This document shows, one piece after another, positions 49,237-57,977 of a stretch of 64,000 nt of DNA. The first letter of the stretch is position 1, and every line of letters starts with the position of its first letter. The position numbers and the translations under genes were made by a program. The DNA comes from Nocardia grenadensis NBRC 108939 (GTDB lineage: Bacteria > Actinomycetota > Actinomycetes > Mycobacteriales > Mycobacteriaceae), in NCBI RefSeq assembly GCF_001613445.1, contig NZ_BDCJ01000012.1, forward strand, positions 300,017 to 364,016, read 5' to 3'. The notes beneath the pieces were generated by a model. The model was given only the letters and a program-made list of their open reading frames with translations, was not told the DNA's origin and did no database searches.

Positions 49237-49499
49237 GACTCGTGCGCGGCCTCAGCGGCGTGGCAGCGGCCGGGTTGGTGTTGCTGGCGTCGGTCGTCGT
49301 CGGTGCGGAGATCATCGGCGAGCGGCGCGGTTTCCCCGGGCCTGGTGCCGAATCGGTGGCCTGGCATATTGTGGTCGCGGCGATCGCCGTTGTGGCACAG
49401 GTGTATTCGGACCGGGTGCGGGGCGCGGCTAGCCTCGGCGCGGCGGTGGTGGTGCTGGGTTCCGGCGCGATCCTGCTGTGGACCCAGTGGTGGGGCTGA
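49233..49499 (+). CDS. small membrane protein coupled to the PHP gene
   Basis: An 88-residue protein with three hydrophobic segments (LSGVAAAGLVLLASVVVGAEII, WHIVVAAIAVVAQVY, SLGAAVVVLGSGAILLWTQWW). It begins in an ATGA overlap with the PHP phosphoesterase gene, which supports real translation. I recognise no family. Confidence 0.7.
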   Translation: MRLVRGLSGVAAAGLVLLASVVVGAEIIGERRGFPGPGAESVAWHIVVAAIAVVAQVYSDRVRGAASLGAAVVVLGSGAILLWTQWWG

Positions 49500-50016
49500 C
49501 CGGCCGCGCAGCACATCGCGGTCGCCGGGTTCACCGGGCTTTCCGGAACCTTTGGGGTTGTCTCACCGGTCCCTGGCGCCACTCGCGAGTTTCCGCTCAC
49601 GGGAAGGTAATGCTCGCGGCCTACGCTGGCCCCGTGGTGTCCGAAACACGCAACCGCCGGGCCCGGTTTGGCGAACGATCCGGGACCTGGCAGAATGTGG
49701 CGGATTCCCGATCGTTGCCACCGCCGGGTCGGGGATATCAGGCGCCCGCCGCTCCGCGACGCACCGTCGCGACGGGAAACGGGCACCGGTCGAGTTCGCT
49801 CGGACCAACCCGTCCGAAATTCACCCGGACCTTCGCTGCCCGAAATCGGTGCCACCGTCCACTGCCCTGTGTGCGGGCTCCCGGGGGTCTTCCGGGTACC
49901 GGTTGCGCCAGGAAACATCCTGGTCGCGCCGCCGATGAACGATATGACGCAGATAACACCAAATACCCGGCGGTAACCGTCCACCGGTTACGACCGCAAC
50001 CAGCAGGAGTGAAATC
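49500..50016. other. intergenic region upstream of malic enzyme
   Basis: There is no firm gene in 517 nt. A TACGCT box (49623-49628) lies 6 nt before a GTG at 49635 that opens a 131-codon frame overlapping the malic enzyme start. Its third-position GC is clearly lower than in neighbouring genes, so I do not call it. An inverted repeat at 49973-49991 is annotated separately. Confidence 0.5.
49973..49991. promoter_or_regulatory. inverted repeat GTAACCG-N5-CGGTTAC before malic enzyme
   Basis: Perfect 7-bp arms (49973-49979, 49985-49991) lie 26 nt upstream of the GTG start and just before the Shine-Dalgarno. It is either an operator or an mRNA leader hairpin. Confidence 0.5.
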
Positions 50017-51231
50017 GTGTCCTCTGTGACTGACGCACCGAACGCCACCGCCAGCAAAGAAGAGGTCCAAGATCTGTCGGCGATCACTCACGAGGAGATC
50101 TTCGCGGGTCACCTCGGCGGCAAGCTCTCGGTCGAGCTCAGCTCGCCGCTGGCCACCCAGCGCGACCTATCGATCGCCTACACCCCCGGAGTGGCACAGG
50201 TGAGCCGCGCCATCGCCGAGGACGAGAGCCTGGCCAAGCGCTACACCTGGACCGACCGCCTGGTGGTCGTGGTCAGCGACGGTTCGGCGGTGCTCGGCCT
50301 CGGCGATATCGGCCCGCGCGCCTCCCTCCCGGTCATGGAGGGCAAATCGGCGCTGTTCAAGAAGTTCGCCGGACTCGACTCCATCCCGATCGTGCTGGAC
50401 ACCAAGGATGTCGACGAAATCGTCGAAACCCTGATCCGTCTGCGCCCCAGCTTCGGCGCCGTGAACCTGGAGGACATCTCCGCCCCCCGCTGCTTCGAAA
50501 TCGAGAAGCGGGTGGTGGAAGCCCTCGACTGCCCCGTCATGCACGACGACCAGCACGGCACCGCCATCGTGGTGCTGGCCGCCCTCAATGGTGCCGCCGC
50601 CGTGCAGGGTCGGGCCACCTCCGGACTCAAAGTGGTCGTGTCGGGCGCCGGCGCCGCCGGTGTCGCCTGCACCAACATCCTGCTCGCCGCGGGTGTCGCC
50701 GATGTGACCGTGCTCGACTCCAAGGGCATCGTCGGCCGCGACCGTGATGACCTCAATGCGGTCAAGGCCGACCTGGCCGAGCGCACCAACCCGCGTGGCC
50801 TCACCGGCACCGCCGCCGACGCCCTCGCCGGCGCCGACGTGTTCCTCGGCCTGTCCGCGGGCACCATCGCCGAAGAGCTCATCGCCTCGATGGCCCCGGA
50901 GTCCATCGTGTTCGCCATGTCCAACCCGGACCCGGAAATCCACCCCGACGTGGCCAAGAAGTACGCCGCCATCGTCGCCACCGGCCGCAGCGACTTCCCG
51001 AACCAGATCAACAATGTGCTCGCCTTCCCCGGCGTGTTCAAGGGTGCGCTCGACGCGGGCGCCCGGCGCATCACCGAAGGTATGAAGATCGCGGCCGCCA
51101 ACGCCATCCTCGGCGTCGTCGCCGACGAACTCGCCGTCGACAAGATCGTGCCCAGCCCGCTCGACCCGCGCGTGGCCCCCGCGGTGGCCGACGCGGTCGC
51201 CGCCGCCGCCCGCGCGGAGGGCGTCGCCTGA
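50017..51231 (+). CDS. NAD(P)-dependent malic enzyme, short type
   Basis: Oxidative decarboxylation of malate to pyruvate, giving NADH or NADPH. The 404-residue protein is the short bacterial form without a phosphotransacetylase domain, so it differs from the longer mycobacterial Mez. The catalytic Tyr is in YTPGVAQVSRAI, the metal and substrate region is DISAPRCFEIE and DDQHGTAIVVLAALNGA, and the nucleotide fold is VVSGAGAAGVACTNILL. AGGAG at 50004-50008 supports the GTG start. Clear intrinsic terminators follow. Confidence 0.93.
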   Translation: MSSVTDAPNATASKEEVQDLSAITHEEIFAGHLGGKLSVELSSPLATQRDLSIAYTPGVAQVSRAIAEDESLAKRYTWTDRLVVVVSDGSAVLGLGDIGPRASLPVMEGKSALFKKFAGLDSIPIVLDTKDVDEIVETLIRLRPSFGAVNLEDISAPRCFEIEKRVVEALDCPVMHDDQHGTAIVVLAALNGAAAVQGRATSGLKVVVSGAGAAGVACTNILLAAGVADVTVLDSKGIVGRDRDDLNAVKADLAERTNPRGLTGTAADALAGADVFLGLSAGTIAEELIASMAPESIVFAMSNPDPEIHPDVAKKYAAIVATGRSDFPNQINNVLAFPGVFKGALDAGARRITEGMKIAAANAILGVVADELAVDKIVPSPLDPRVAPAVADAVAAAARAEGVA

Positions 51232-51264
51232 TAGATCGTTCCGCCTTACCCGGGCGGTAACCGC

Positions 51265-51311
51265 AACTACAGCACTCGGCCGCCACCCTGGGCCGGGTGC
51301 TGTAGTTTTTT
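51265..51311 (+). terminator. intrinsic terminator of the malic enzyme gene
   Basis: AACTACAGCAC (51265-51275) pairs perfectly with GTGCTGTAGTT (51297-51307). CGGCC/GGCCG extends the stem inside, and six T residues (51306-51311) follow. Confidence 0.85.
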
Positions 51312-51343
51312 CGGCGCCTTCGGCGCCGCAAAAAACACAGCAC
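51297..51343. terminator. second, overlapping hairpin with hairpin-element ends
   Basis: GTGCTGT (51297-51303)/ACAGCAC (51337-51343), TTTTTT/AAAAAA and CGGCGCC (51312-51318)/GGCGCCG (51322-51328) form one long hairpin with a TTC loop. It shares 51297-51311 with the preceding terminator, so the two folds exclude each other. Its ends match those of the double-hairpin elements. It can work as a terminator in both directions. Confidence 0.75.
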
Positions 51344-51557
51344 TTTCGCGAGTAGGCCGATATCTGCCACCTTCGCGGTCCGGTTACGTCCGAGCTCGGT
51401 GAGCGTGCATTCGTGTCCGGGTCTGGTTCGTCTCCATCTCCCCTGCGCCCCAGGTACTCCCGCGGAGCCCCGGTGATCCGGCCGCGGGGACCCTGTAGAT
51501 TCCTGAGGGTTGGCGGGGGCGCCCGGATAGGGTGCGGCGGGCTGGTTACGGAAGTGG

Positions 51558-52460
51558 GTGTCTCGCGCGATGGTATTGGCGGCGTCGATGCGTGTCGTTG
51601 CTCGGATGCTGGTGCCGGTGCTCGCCGGGCTGGCCGTCTCCTGTGGTGCCGACGGGGCCGAGCCGCTGGTGGTGGGGGCGCAGGGGTCCGCCGAGTCACG
51701 CGTGCTGGCGGAGATCTACGCGCAGGCGCTGGCGCGGACCGGGGCCGCGGTGCGGGTGGAGTCGGGTTTGGATGATCGCGCGGAGGTGTTCGCGGCGTTG
51801 GACGCGGGGACCGTGGCGGTCGCCGGTGACCACAACGGCGCTCTGCTGGCGGAGTTGAACACCGGGGCCGAGGCGACCACCACCGAGAAAGTGACGGAAG
51901 AACTGAACGGGTCGCTGCCGCAGGGGACGATCACCTCCGATGCGGCCGACGGCGCGGATTTCGAACCGCGGGTCCTGGTCACCACCGCCGTCGCCGAGCA
52001 GCGCGGGATCGATTCGGTGGAACAGTTGGGTGCGCAGTGCCCGTCGATGGTCGCCGGTGTCGCCGCTGTTCCGGGGTTGTACGAGCTACCGGAGGTCGCC
52101 GGGAAGATCTCGGACTGCGTGTTCGCCTCGACCGAGGTGTTCCCCGAGCCCGGGGGACTGCGGCGCGCGTTGCTGGAGGGCCGGGTCCAGGCCGCGGTGC
52201 TGGCCGGTCCGGCCGAATTCCTGCCGGGCGGTACCGAGGGGCTGAAGGTCCTCGCCGACCCGGAGGACGCGATCCGGCCGGAGAATCCGCTGGCGCTGGT
52301 GCGCAAGGGAGCATTGGACGATCGGCAGCTGGAGAAGCTGAACTACGTGGCCGGGGAACTCACCACCGATGAGCTGGCGACCCTGGTGCTGCGGGTCCGG
52401 GACGAATCCGCGGACCCGGGGGAGCTGGCCCGCACCTGGCTCGACGCGCATGGTCTCTGA
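51558..52460 (+). CDS. glycine-betaine/choline-type substrate-binding lipoprotein
   Basis: A 300-residue periplasmic-binding-like protein of the OpuAC/ProX family. The N-terminal signal ends in a lipobox-like LAVSC, so it is probably a lipoprotein. The fold starts with LVVGAQGSAESRVLAEIYAQALARTGAAVRVESGLDDRAEVFAALDAGTVAVAGDHNGALL, the usual ProX opening. No ABC permease or ATPase gene is adjacent, so it may serve a transporter elsewhere or act as a sensor. GTG 51558 was chosen; ATG 51570 or 51588 are alternatives. The gap 51344-51557 shows nothing notable. Confidence 0.8.
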   Translation: MSRAMVLAASMRVVARMLVPVLAGLAVSCGADGAEPLVVGAQGSAESRVLAEIYAQALARTGAAVRVESGLDDRAEVFAALDAGTVAVAGDHNGALLAELNTGAEATTTEKVTEELNGSLPQGTITSDAADGADFEPRVLVTTAVAEQRGIDSVEQLGAQCPSMVAGVAAVPGLYELPEVAGKISDCVFASTEVFPEPGGLRRALLEGRVQAAVLAGPAEFLPGGTEGLKVLADPEDAIRPENPLALVRKGALDDRQLEKLNYVAGELTTDELATLVLRVRDESADPGELARTWLDAHGL

Positions 52461-52671
52461 CCAGGACTGAGATCGGTCCGATATGCCCGGAATGTTGGCG
52501 CGGCGCCCGGCGTCGTACCTGGAGTCCGGAGTGACCACGGCATGAGCAGGCCGCGGCTGTCGTGCCCCGTCCGTACGGTGAGCCGGTAGTCCCAGGTGAT
52601 GCGTCCGTGTGACGCGCCGCGACAGATCCACGAAACGGCGCATCGGGCGTCGCTCGACAGGAACGGAAGCT

Positions 52672-54156
52672 ATGTCCACTCAACGCAATCCGTGGCTCGC
52701 ATTAGGTGCGCTGGTTGTCGGATTCTTCATGATCCTGCTCGACGTGACCATCGTGGCCGTCGCCAATCCGGCGATCATGACCGATCTGCACGCGGATATC
52801 TCGCAGGTCATCTGGGTGACGAGCGCCTATCTGCTCACCTACGCCGTGCCACTGTTGATCACCGGGCGGCTGGGCGACCGGTTCGGGCCCAAGAACATCT
52901 ACCTGTTCGGGCTCGCGGTGTTCACGCTGTCGTCGCTGGCGTGCGGGCTGGCCGGTGATATCGAGACCCTGATCGCCGCTCGGGCCGTGCAGGGGCTGGG
53001 TGCGGCGCTGATGACCCCGCAGACAATGGCGGTGATCACCCGCACCTTCCCGCCGGACCGGCGGGGCGCCGCCATGGGTATGTGGGGCGCGGTCGCCGGG
53101 CTGGCGACGCTGGTGGGTCCGATCCTCGGTGGTGTGCTGGTCGACGGTCTCGGCTGGGCGTGGATCTTCATCGTCAATGTGCCGGTCGGGGTGGTGGCCT
53201 TCGCGCTCGCCGTCTGGCTGGTGCCGGCACTGCCGACGCACCAGCATAAATTCGACCTGGTCGGCGTGGTGCTGAGCGCGGTGGGCATGTTCCTGCTGGT
53301 GTTCGGTATCCAGGAGGGCAATACCAGCGACTGGTCGGCGAAGATCTGGGCGATGATCGTGGCGGGGATCGTGGTGCTGGCCGTTTTCGTGGCCACGCAG
53401 GCCCGCGCTTCGGGTGAGCCGCTGTTGCCGCTGCCGCTGTTCCGGGACCGCAATTTCTCGCTGTCGAATCTGGCCATCGCCAGTATGGGTGCGGCCGTCA
53501 CCGCGGTGATGGTGCCGATCTACTTCTATCTGCAGGCCGTGCACGGTATGTCGCCGACCCGCTCGGCGCTGGTGCTGGCTCCGATGGCCATTGTGACCGG
53601 GTTCGCCGCCCCGGTGATCGGCCGGATCTCCGACCGGATGCATCCGCGGATCATCCCGACCGTCGGATTCCTGGCGTTCGCGCTCTCCATTTTCTGGTTC
53701 GCCCTGGTCATGCGGGATCCGCACGCGAATATCACCTGGATGGTCGTGGCGGGCGCGGTGGCCGGTGCCTCGAACGCCTGTATCTGGGCACCGCTGGCGA
53801 CCACCGCCACCCACAATCTGCCCATTTCCCAGGCCGGCGCGGGCGCGGGTGTCTACAACACGACCCGCCAGGTCGGGTCGGTGCTCGGTAGCGCGGCGAT
53901 CAGTGCCCTGATCGCCGCGCGGATGAGCGCGGCGGGTCTGGGCGGCGCCCCCGCCGGAGAGGGGATGGGTACCGGTCAGGTGCCCGAGCCGGTGAAGGAG
54001 GCGTTCAGTACCGCGCTGAGCCAGGCCACCCTGCTGCCGGCCGCGTTGCTGCTGGTCGGGGTGGTCGCCTCGGCCCTGTTCATTCGCTTCCAGGCCGGTG
54101 ACGCGCCGGACCGGAGTGCCCTGGATCTGGATAAGGCGGACTCGCTCACCGGTTAG
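52672..54156 (+). CDS. DHA2-family (EmrB/QacA) drug exporter
   Basis: A 494-residue major facilitator with about fourteen transmembrane helices. Helix 1 carries the DHA2 motif FMILLDVTIVAVANPAI, motif A is GRLGDRFGPKN, and motif C is WGAVAGLATLVGPILGGVLVDGLGW. It probably expels amphipathic drugs using the proton gradient. GGAAG at 52664-52669 supports the ATG. There is no adjacent regulator. It is convergent with the fadD15-type gene. Confidence 0.9.
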   Translation: MSTQRNPWLALGALVVGFFMILLDVTIVAVANPAIMTDLHADISQVIWVTSAYLLTYAVPLLITGRLGDRFGPKNIYLFGLAVFTLSSLACGLAGDIETLIAARAVQGLGAALMTPQTMAVITRTFPPDRRGAAMGMWGAVAGLATLVGPILGGVLVDGLGWAWIFIVNVPVGVVAFALAVWLVPALPTHQHKFDLVGVVLSAVGMFLLVFGIQEGNTSDWSAKIWAMIVAGIVVLAVFVATQARASGEPLLPLPLFRDRNFSLSNLAIASMGAAVTAVMVPIYFYLQAVHGMSPTRSALVLAPMAIVTGFAAPVIGRISDRMHPRIIPTVGFLAFALSIFWFALVMRDPHANITWMVVAGAVAGASNACIWAPLATTATHNLPISQAGAGAGVYNTTRQVGSVLGSAAISALIAARMSAAGLGGAPAGEGMGTGQVPEPVKEAFSTALSQATLLPAALLLVGVVASALFIRFQAGDAPDRSALDLDKADSLTG

Positions 54157-54225
54157 CCCGTTCTCGGGGCCGAATGCCCACGGCCCGGTGAGCGGATGGC
54201 GCATCGGGCCGTGGGCGTGGCGGGA

Positions 54226-56019
54226 TCAGCTGTAGATCTTGTCCACCTCGGTGGCGTACTGCTTCATGACGACCGCGCGCTTGAGCGACATCTTCGGGGT
54301 CAGTTCGCCGGTTTCCTGGGTCCAGTCCGAGGCCAGGATATTGATCTTCTTGATCTGCTCGGCCTTGGAGACCTTCTTGTTGGTCTCGGCGACCGCGGCC
54401 TCCACCTCGGCGACCAGAGCCGGGTTCTCGACCAATTCGGCGATCTCCACCTCGGCGGCGATACCGTTGCGTTCCTTCCAGCCCGGCAGTGCCTCCGGGT
54501 CCAGCGTGATGAGCGCGCCGATGAACGGTTTCCCGTCGCCGACCACCATCACCTGGCCAATCAGCGGATGCGCCCGCAGTTCGTCCTCCATGGGTGCCGG
54601 GGAGACGTTCTTCCCGCCCGCGGTAACCAGGATTTCCTTCTTGCGGCCGGTGATGGTGATGAAACCGTCGGCGTCGATGGCACCCAGGTCGCCGGTCTTG
54701 AACCAGCCGTCCACGAACGCGTCGGCGGTCGCCTGCTCGTTACCCCAATAGCCCGCGAACACCACGGGACCGCGCAGCAGCAGTTCGCCGTCCTCCGCGA
54801 TCTTGGCGGCGTGACCTTCGAGTGGGTGGCCGACCGACCCGACCCGGATGTGGTCTGGGGTGTTGACCGATATGGCGGCGCTGGTCTCGGTGAGGCCGTA
54901 GCCCTCGAAGATGGTGACGCCGACACCGCGGAAGAAGTGCCCGAGCCGGGCGCCCAGCGGGCCGCCGCCGGAGACCGCGGCCTGACAGTTGCCGCCGAGA
55001 GCGGCCCGCAGTTTGCCGTAGACGAGTTTGTCGAACAGCGCGTGCTTGGCGCTCAGTATCAGGCCGGGCTTCCCGGTGCCCAGGGCCTCGCTGTAGGCGA
55101 TCGCCGTGGCCGCGGCGGCGTCGAAGATCTTGCCCTTGCCCTCGTCGTGAGCCTTCTGTTTGGCGGCGTTGAACACCTTCTCGAATACGCGCGGTACCGA
55201 CAGCACGAAATCGGGCCGGTGCTCGGCGAACTGCTGGACCAGCGTGCTCCAGTCGGAGGTGTGCGCCAGGGTGACCTTGGCGTCGAAGGCGGCCAGGCTC
55301 ACCGCGCGGGCGAAGACGTGCGCCAGCGGCAGGAACATGAGCGTCTTCTTGCCTGGGGTCAGGAACGCGGCCAGCGCGATCCGGTCGGCCCGGGATTCGG
55401 CCCAGAGGTTGGCGTGGCTGAGCATGACGCCCTTGGGCCGGCCGGTGGTGCCGGAGGTGTAGATCAGGGTGGCCGGGGAGGCCGCGCTCACCTGGGCGCG
55501 CCGGTCGTGAACGAGTTGCTCGTCGAGTTCGGCACCGCGCCGGACGAGTTCGTCGATCGCGTCCTTGTCGATCTGCAGGGTTTCCCGCAGCGCGGTCAGT
55601 TCGGCCGGATCGATATCGTCGATGACGCCGCGATGCTTGTCGTTCTCGACGACCAGCAGCGCGGTGGCCGAATCCTGCAGGATCCAGCGCGCCTGTTCGG
55701 CCGAGGAACTGTCGTAGATGGCCACGGTGCAGCCGCCGGCCGCCCAGATGGCGAAATCGAGCAGAGTCCACTCGTAACGGGTGGCGGCCATGATGGCGAC
55801 CCGGTCGCCCAGTTCGATACCCGAGGCGATGAGGCCCTTGGCCACATCGGTGACCGCCTTCGCGAACTCCGCGGCCCGCACATCGCGCCAGCCGCCCGTG
55901 CCGTCGGGGACGTTGAACATCACCGCGGCGGGGGATTCTTTCGCGTAGCGGAACACGTTGTCGGAATTGTTCGCGTCCTCGGGGATGGTGTAGGAAGCCG
56001 GGGCTTCGAACTCGCGCAT
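54226..56019 (-). CDS. fadD15: long-chain fatty-acid-CoA ligase, FadD15 type
   Basis: A 597-residue adenylating enzyme that makes long-chain acyl-CoA. The P-loop is YTSGTTGRPKGV, then FEGYGLTETSAAISVN, GWFKTGDLGAID and GRKKEILVTAGGKNVSP. Length and sequence resemble mycobacterial FadD15. The first of two consecutive ATGs (56022) is too close to AAAGG, so 56019 was chosen. It may feed from or into the downstream-oriented BVMO/esterase operon, but a 127-nt gap separates them. Confidence 0.88.
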   Translation of the reverse strand: MREFEAPASYTIPEDANNSDNVFRYAKESPAAVMFNVPDGTGGWRDVRAAEFAKAVTDVAKGLIASGIELGDRVAIMAATRYEWTLLDFAIWAAGGCTVAIYDSSSAEQARWILQDSATALLVVENDKHRGVIDDIDPAELTALRETLQIDKDAIDELVRRGAELDEQLVHDRRAQVSAASPATLIYTSGTTGRPKGVMLSHANLWAESRADRIALAAFLTPGKKTLMFLPLAHVFARAVSLAAFDAKVTLAHTSDWSTLVQQFAEHRPDFVLSVPRVFEKVFNAAKQKAHDEGKGKIFDAAAATAIAYSEALGTGKPGLILSAKHALFDKLVYGKLRAALGGNCQAAVSGGGPLGARLGHFFRGVGVTIFEGYGLTETSAAISVNTPDHIRVGSVGHPLEGHAAKIAEDGELLLRGPVVFAGYWGNEQATADAFVDGWFKTGDLGAIDADGFITITGRKKEILVTAGGKNVSPAPMEDELRAHPLIGQVMVVGDGKPFIGALITLDPEALPGWKERNGIAAEVEIAELVENPALVAEVEAAVAETNKKVSKAEQIKKINILASDWTQETGELTPKMSLKRAVVMKQYATEVDKIYS

Positions 56020-56146
56020 CATTGCCTTTCCCTGTTTGCCAACTCGTCGGTAATTTACGCCACCGGAATCGGACGGGGCGCGGGCCACCGGTAAACGCCC
56101 TGGATCTCACCCTGAAACCAGGGTGAACTGCGTCCCGATCAGGCCT

Positions 56147-57070
56147 TCATCCTAGGTCGCGCAGCGGTAGCTGATCGACGGCTTGCCGGAGGAAATCGGC
56201 CATTTCGGTCAGAGCCGCAGCAGCTGGGCCCACCAGGGCGGCCTGTAGCTGGGCGACATGCCAGAGGCCGCGACTCTCGGTGAACGCGACGTCGACCCCG
56301 GCCGCGCGCAGCGCCGCGGTGAGGTCGACGCACTGCGGGTGCAGTAGTTCGTCGATATCGGCCTGGACGTACACCGGGGGCAGCCCGGCGAGGACACCGT
56401 GCAGCGGGGCGTACCCGGTATCGGCGGGATCGCCGGTCCCGAGGTAGGCCGCGGCGCAGGCCCGCGACCAGGGCCCGTTGACCACCAGATCGCGGGGGCG
56501 TTCGGCGAGCTGGTTCGGATCGACCCACGGGGCGATCAGACCGAGCGCGGCGGGGGTGTGGTCGTGCCGGGCGATGAGCCGCTGGGCCAGCGCCAGCGAC
56601 AGTCCGCCGCCGGCCGAATCCCCGGCGATCGCGATCCGTTCCGGCCGGTAGTCGTGCTCGGCGACCAGCGCGAGGAATGCGGCCTCGGCGTCGTCCAGTG
56701 CCGCCGGGTAGGCGTGTTCCGGCGCCAGCCGGTAGTCGAGGGCGTAGACCGGTAGCCCTGTTCCGGCGGCGAGCCGGCCGTTGAGCGAACGGTGGGTGGC
56801 CAGCGAGCCCACGGCGTATCCGCCGCCGTGCAGGTACAGCACGGCGGCGGGTTCGGCCGGGGCCGGGCCGGCCGGTGCGAGTCGTTCGGCCGGGCGGCCG
56901 CCCAGGCGGATCGCCTCGACGCCGACGCCCCGCGGGACGGGCTGCAAGGCCGAACCGGCGTCGATCAGGGCCCGCTGGGCCCGCCAGGGAAGCCGGGAGT
57001 GCAGCGCCACCCGGTACATCGAGCCCAGGACGGCCCGCGCCAGCGGCAATGGCAGCGCGATATCTCGCAT
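56147..57070 (-). CDS. alpha/beta hydrolase, hormone-sensitive-lipase family (esterase)
   Basis: A 307-residue esterase. The oxyanion motif is YLHGGGYAVGS, the nucleophile is Ser in GDSAGGG, and the acid and base are Asp in DELLHPQ and His in LWHVAQ. It lies 22 nt after the SDR gene in the BVMO operon, so hydrolysis of esters made by that monooxygenase is a natural role. M. tuberculosis LipR occupies a similar place in the mymA operon. AAGGA lies 6 nt before the ATG. Confidence 0.9.
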   Translation of the reverse strand: MRDIALPLPLARAVLGSMYRVALHSRLPWRAQRALIDAGSALQPVPRGVGVEAIRLGGRPAERLAPAGPAPAEPAAVLYLHGGGYAVGSLATHRSLNGRLAAGTGLPVYALDYRLAPEHAYPAALDDAEAAFLALVAEHDYRPERIAIAGDSAGGGLSLALAQRLIARHDHTPAALGLIAPWVDPNQLAERPRDLVVNGPWSRACAAAYLGTGDPADTGYAPLHGVLAGLPPVYVQADIDELLHPQCVDLTAALRAAGVDVAFTESRGLWHVAQLQAALVGPAAAALTEMADFLRQAVDQLPLRDLG

Positions 57071-57092
57071 GTCGATCCTTCTCTGGTACCGG

Positions 57093-57977
57093 TCAGGGCA
57101 GGAAACGTCGTTCGACGCCGACCGCGATGCGCTGGTAACCGGCGGCGGCGGTGCGGACGAACAGGTCCAGCAGTTTGGCCTCCCAGCCGATCAGCACTCG
57201 GCCGCGGCCCTTGCGGACACCGTCGACGATGGTCTGCGCGGCCATTTCGGGACTGTGGATGGCGAGGTACTTGTCGAACATCGAGCTGGCGTTCGCGCCG
57301 TCGATATCGTCGCTGTAGGTGGCGTTGCGGGCGACGGCGGTCTTGATCCCGCCGGGGTGCACGCAGGTGACCTTGACCGGCGCGCGGTCCACCAGCATTT
57401 CCTGTCGCAGCGCCTCGGTGAAACCGCGGACCGCGAACTTGGCCGAGTTGTACGCGGCCTGCCCGGGTACCGCGATCAGGCCGAAGAGGCTGGACACGTT
57501 CACCACATGGCCGTCACCGGATTCGAGGAGGAACGGCAGGAACGCCTTGGTCCCGTTCACCACACCCCAGAAGTCGACATCCATGATGCGTTCGATGTCT
57601 TTGAACTCGGTCTTGGCGACATCGCCGTGGTGGGCGATCCCGGCGTTGTTGTAGATCTGGTGCACGACGCCGAAATGCTGTTTCACCGCGTCGGCGTACA
57701 GCAGTACGGCCTCGCGTTCGGCCACGTTGAGCCGGTCGGATTTCACCTCCGCGCCGAGCTCTGCGCAGCGGCGGGTGGTCTCGGCCAGGCCTTCGGTATC
57801 GATATCGGAGAGGGCGAGTTTCGCGCCGCGCCGGGCGAGGTTGATCGCCAGCGCCCGCCCGATCCCGGAACCGGCCCCGGTGATCACACAGACTTTGTCG
57901 CGGAAGTATGAATCATTGCGCCCGCCCGTCGCCCGGCCCCCGCCGCTCGGGGAATCACTACGTGATGCTGCATTCAT
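57093..57977 (-). CDS. short-chain dehydrogenase/reductase
   Basis: A 294-residue SDR using NAD(P). The cofactor motif is VITGAGSGIGRAL, then the NNAG motif (IYNNAGIAHHG), the catalytic Ser in NVSSLFG and YNSAK for the Tyr/Lys pair. The C-terminal extension suggests the SadH-like subgroup seen next to FMO genes in actinobacteria. The ATG at 57977 overlaps the BVMO stop by 4 nt. The longer upstream open frame has no SDR-like sequence. Confidence 0.9.
   Translation of the reverse strand: MNAASRSDSPSGGGRATGGRNDSYFRDKVCVITGAGSGIGRALAINLARRGAKLALSDIDTEGLAETTRRCAELGAEVKSDRLNVAEREAVLLYADAVKQHFGVVHQIYNNAGIAHHGDVAKTEFKDIERIMDVDFWGVVNGTKAFLPFLLESGDGHVVNVSSLFGLIAVPGQAAYNSAKFAVRGFTEALRQEMLVDRAPVKVTCVHPGGIKTAVARNATYSDDIDGANASSMFDKYLAIHSPEMAAQTIVDGVRKGRGRVLIGWEAKLLDLFVRTAAAGYQRIAVGVERRFLP

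Noticed and set aside
49635..50029. Possible leaderless 131-codon gene before malic enzyme
   Set aside because: Despite a TACGCT box 6 nt upstream, third-position GC is lower than in real genes here, no domain is recognisable and it runs into the malic enzyme start. Proteomics could reverse this.
54196..56094. 632-codon plus-strand frame opposite the fadD15-type gene
   Set aside because: It is antisense to a clear acyl-CoA ligase and its product is low-complexity.
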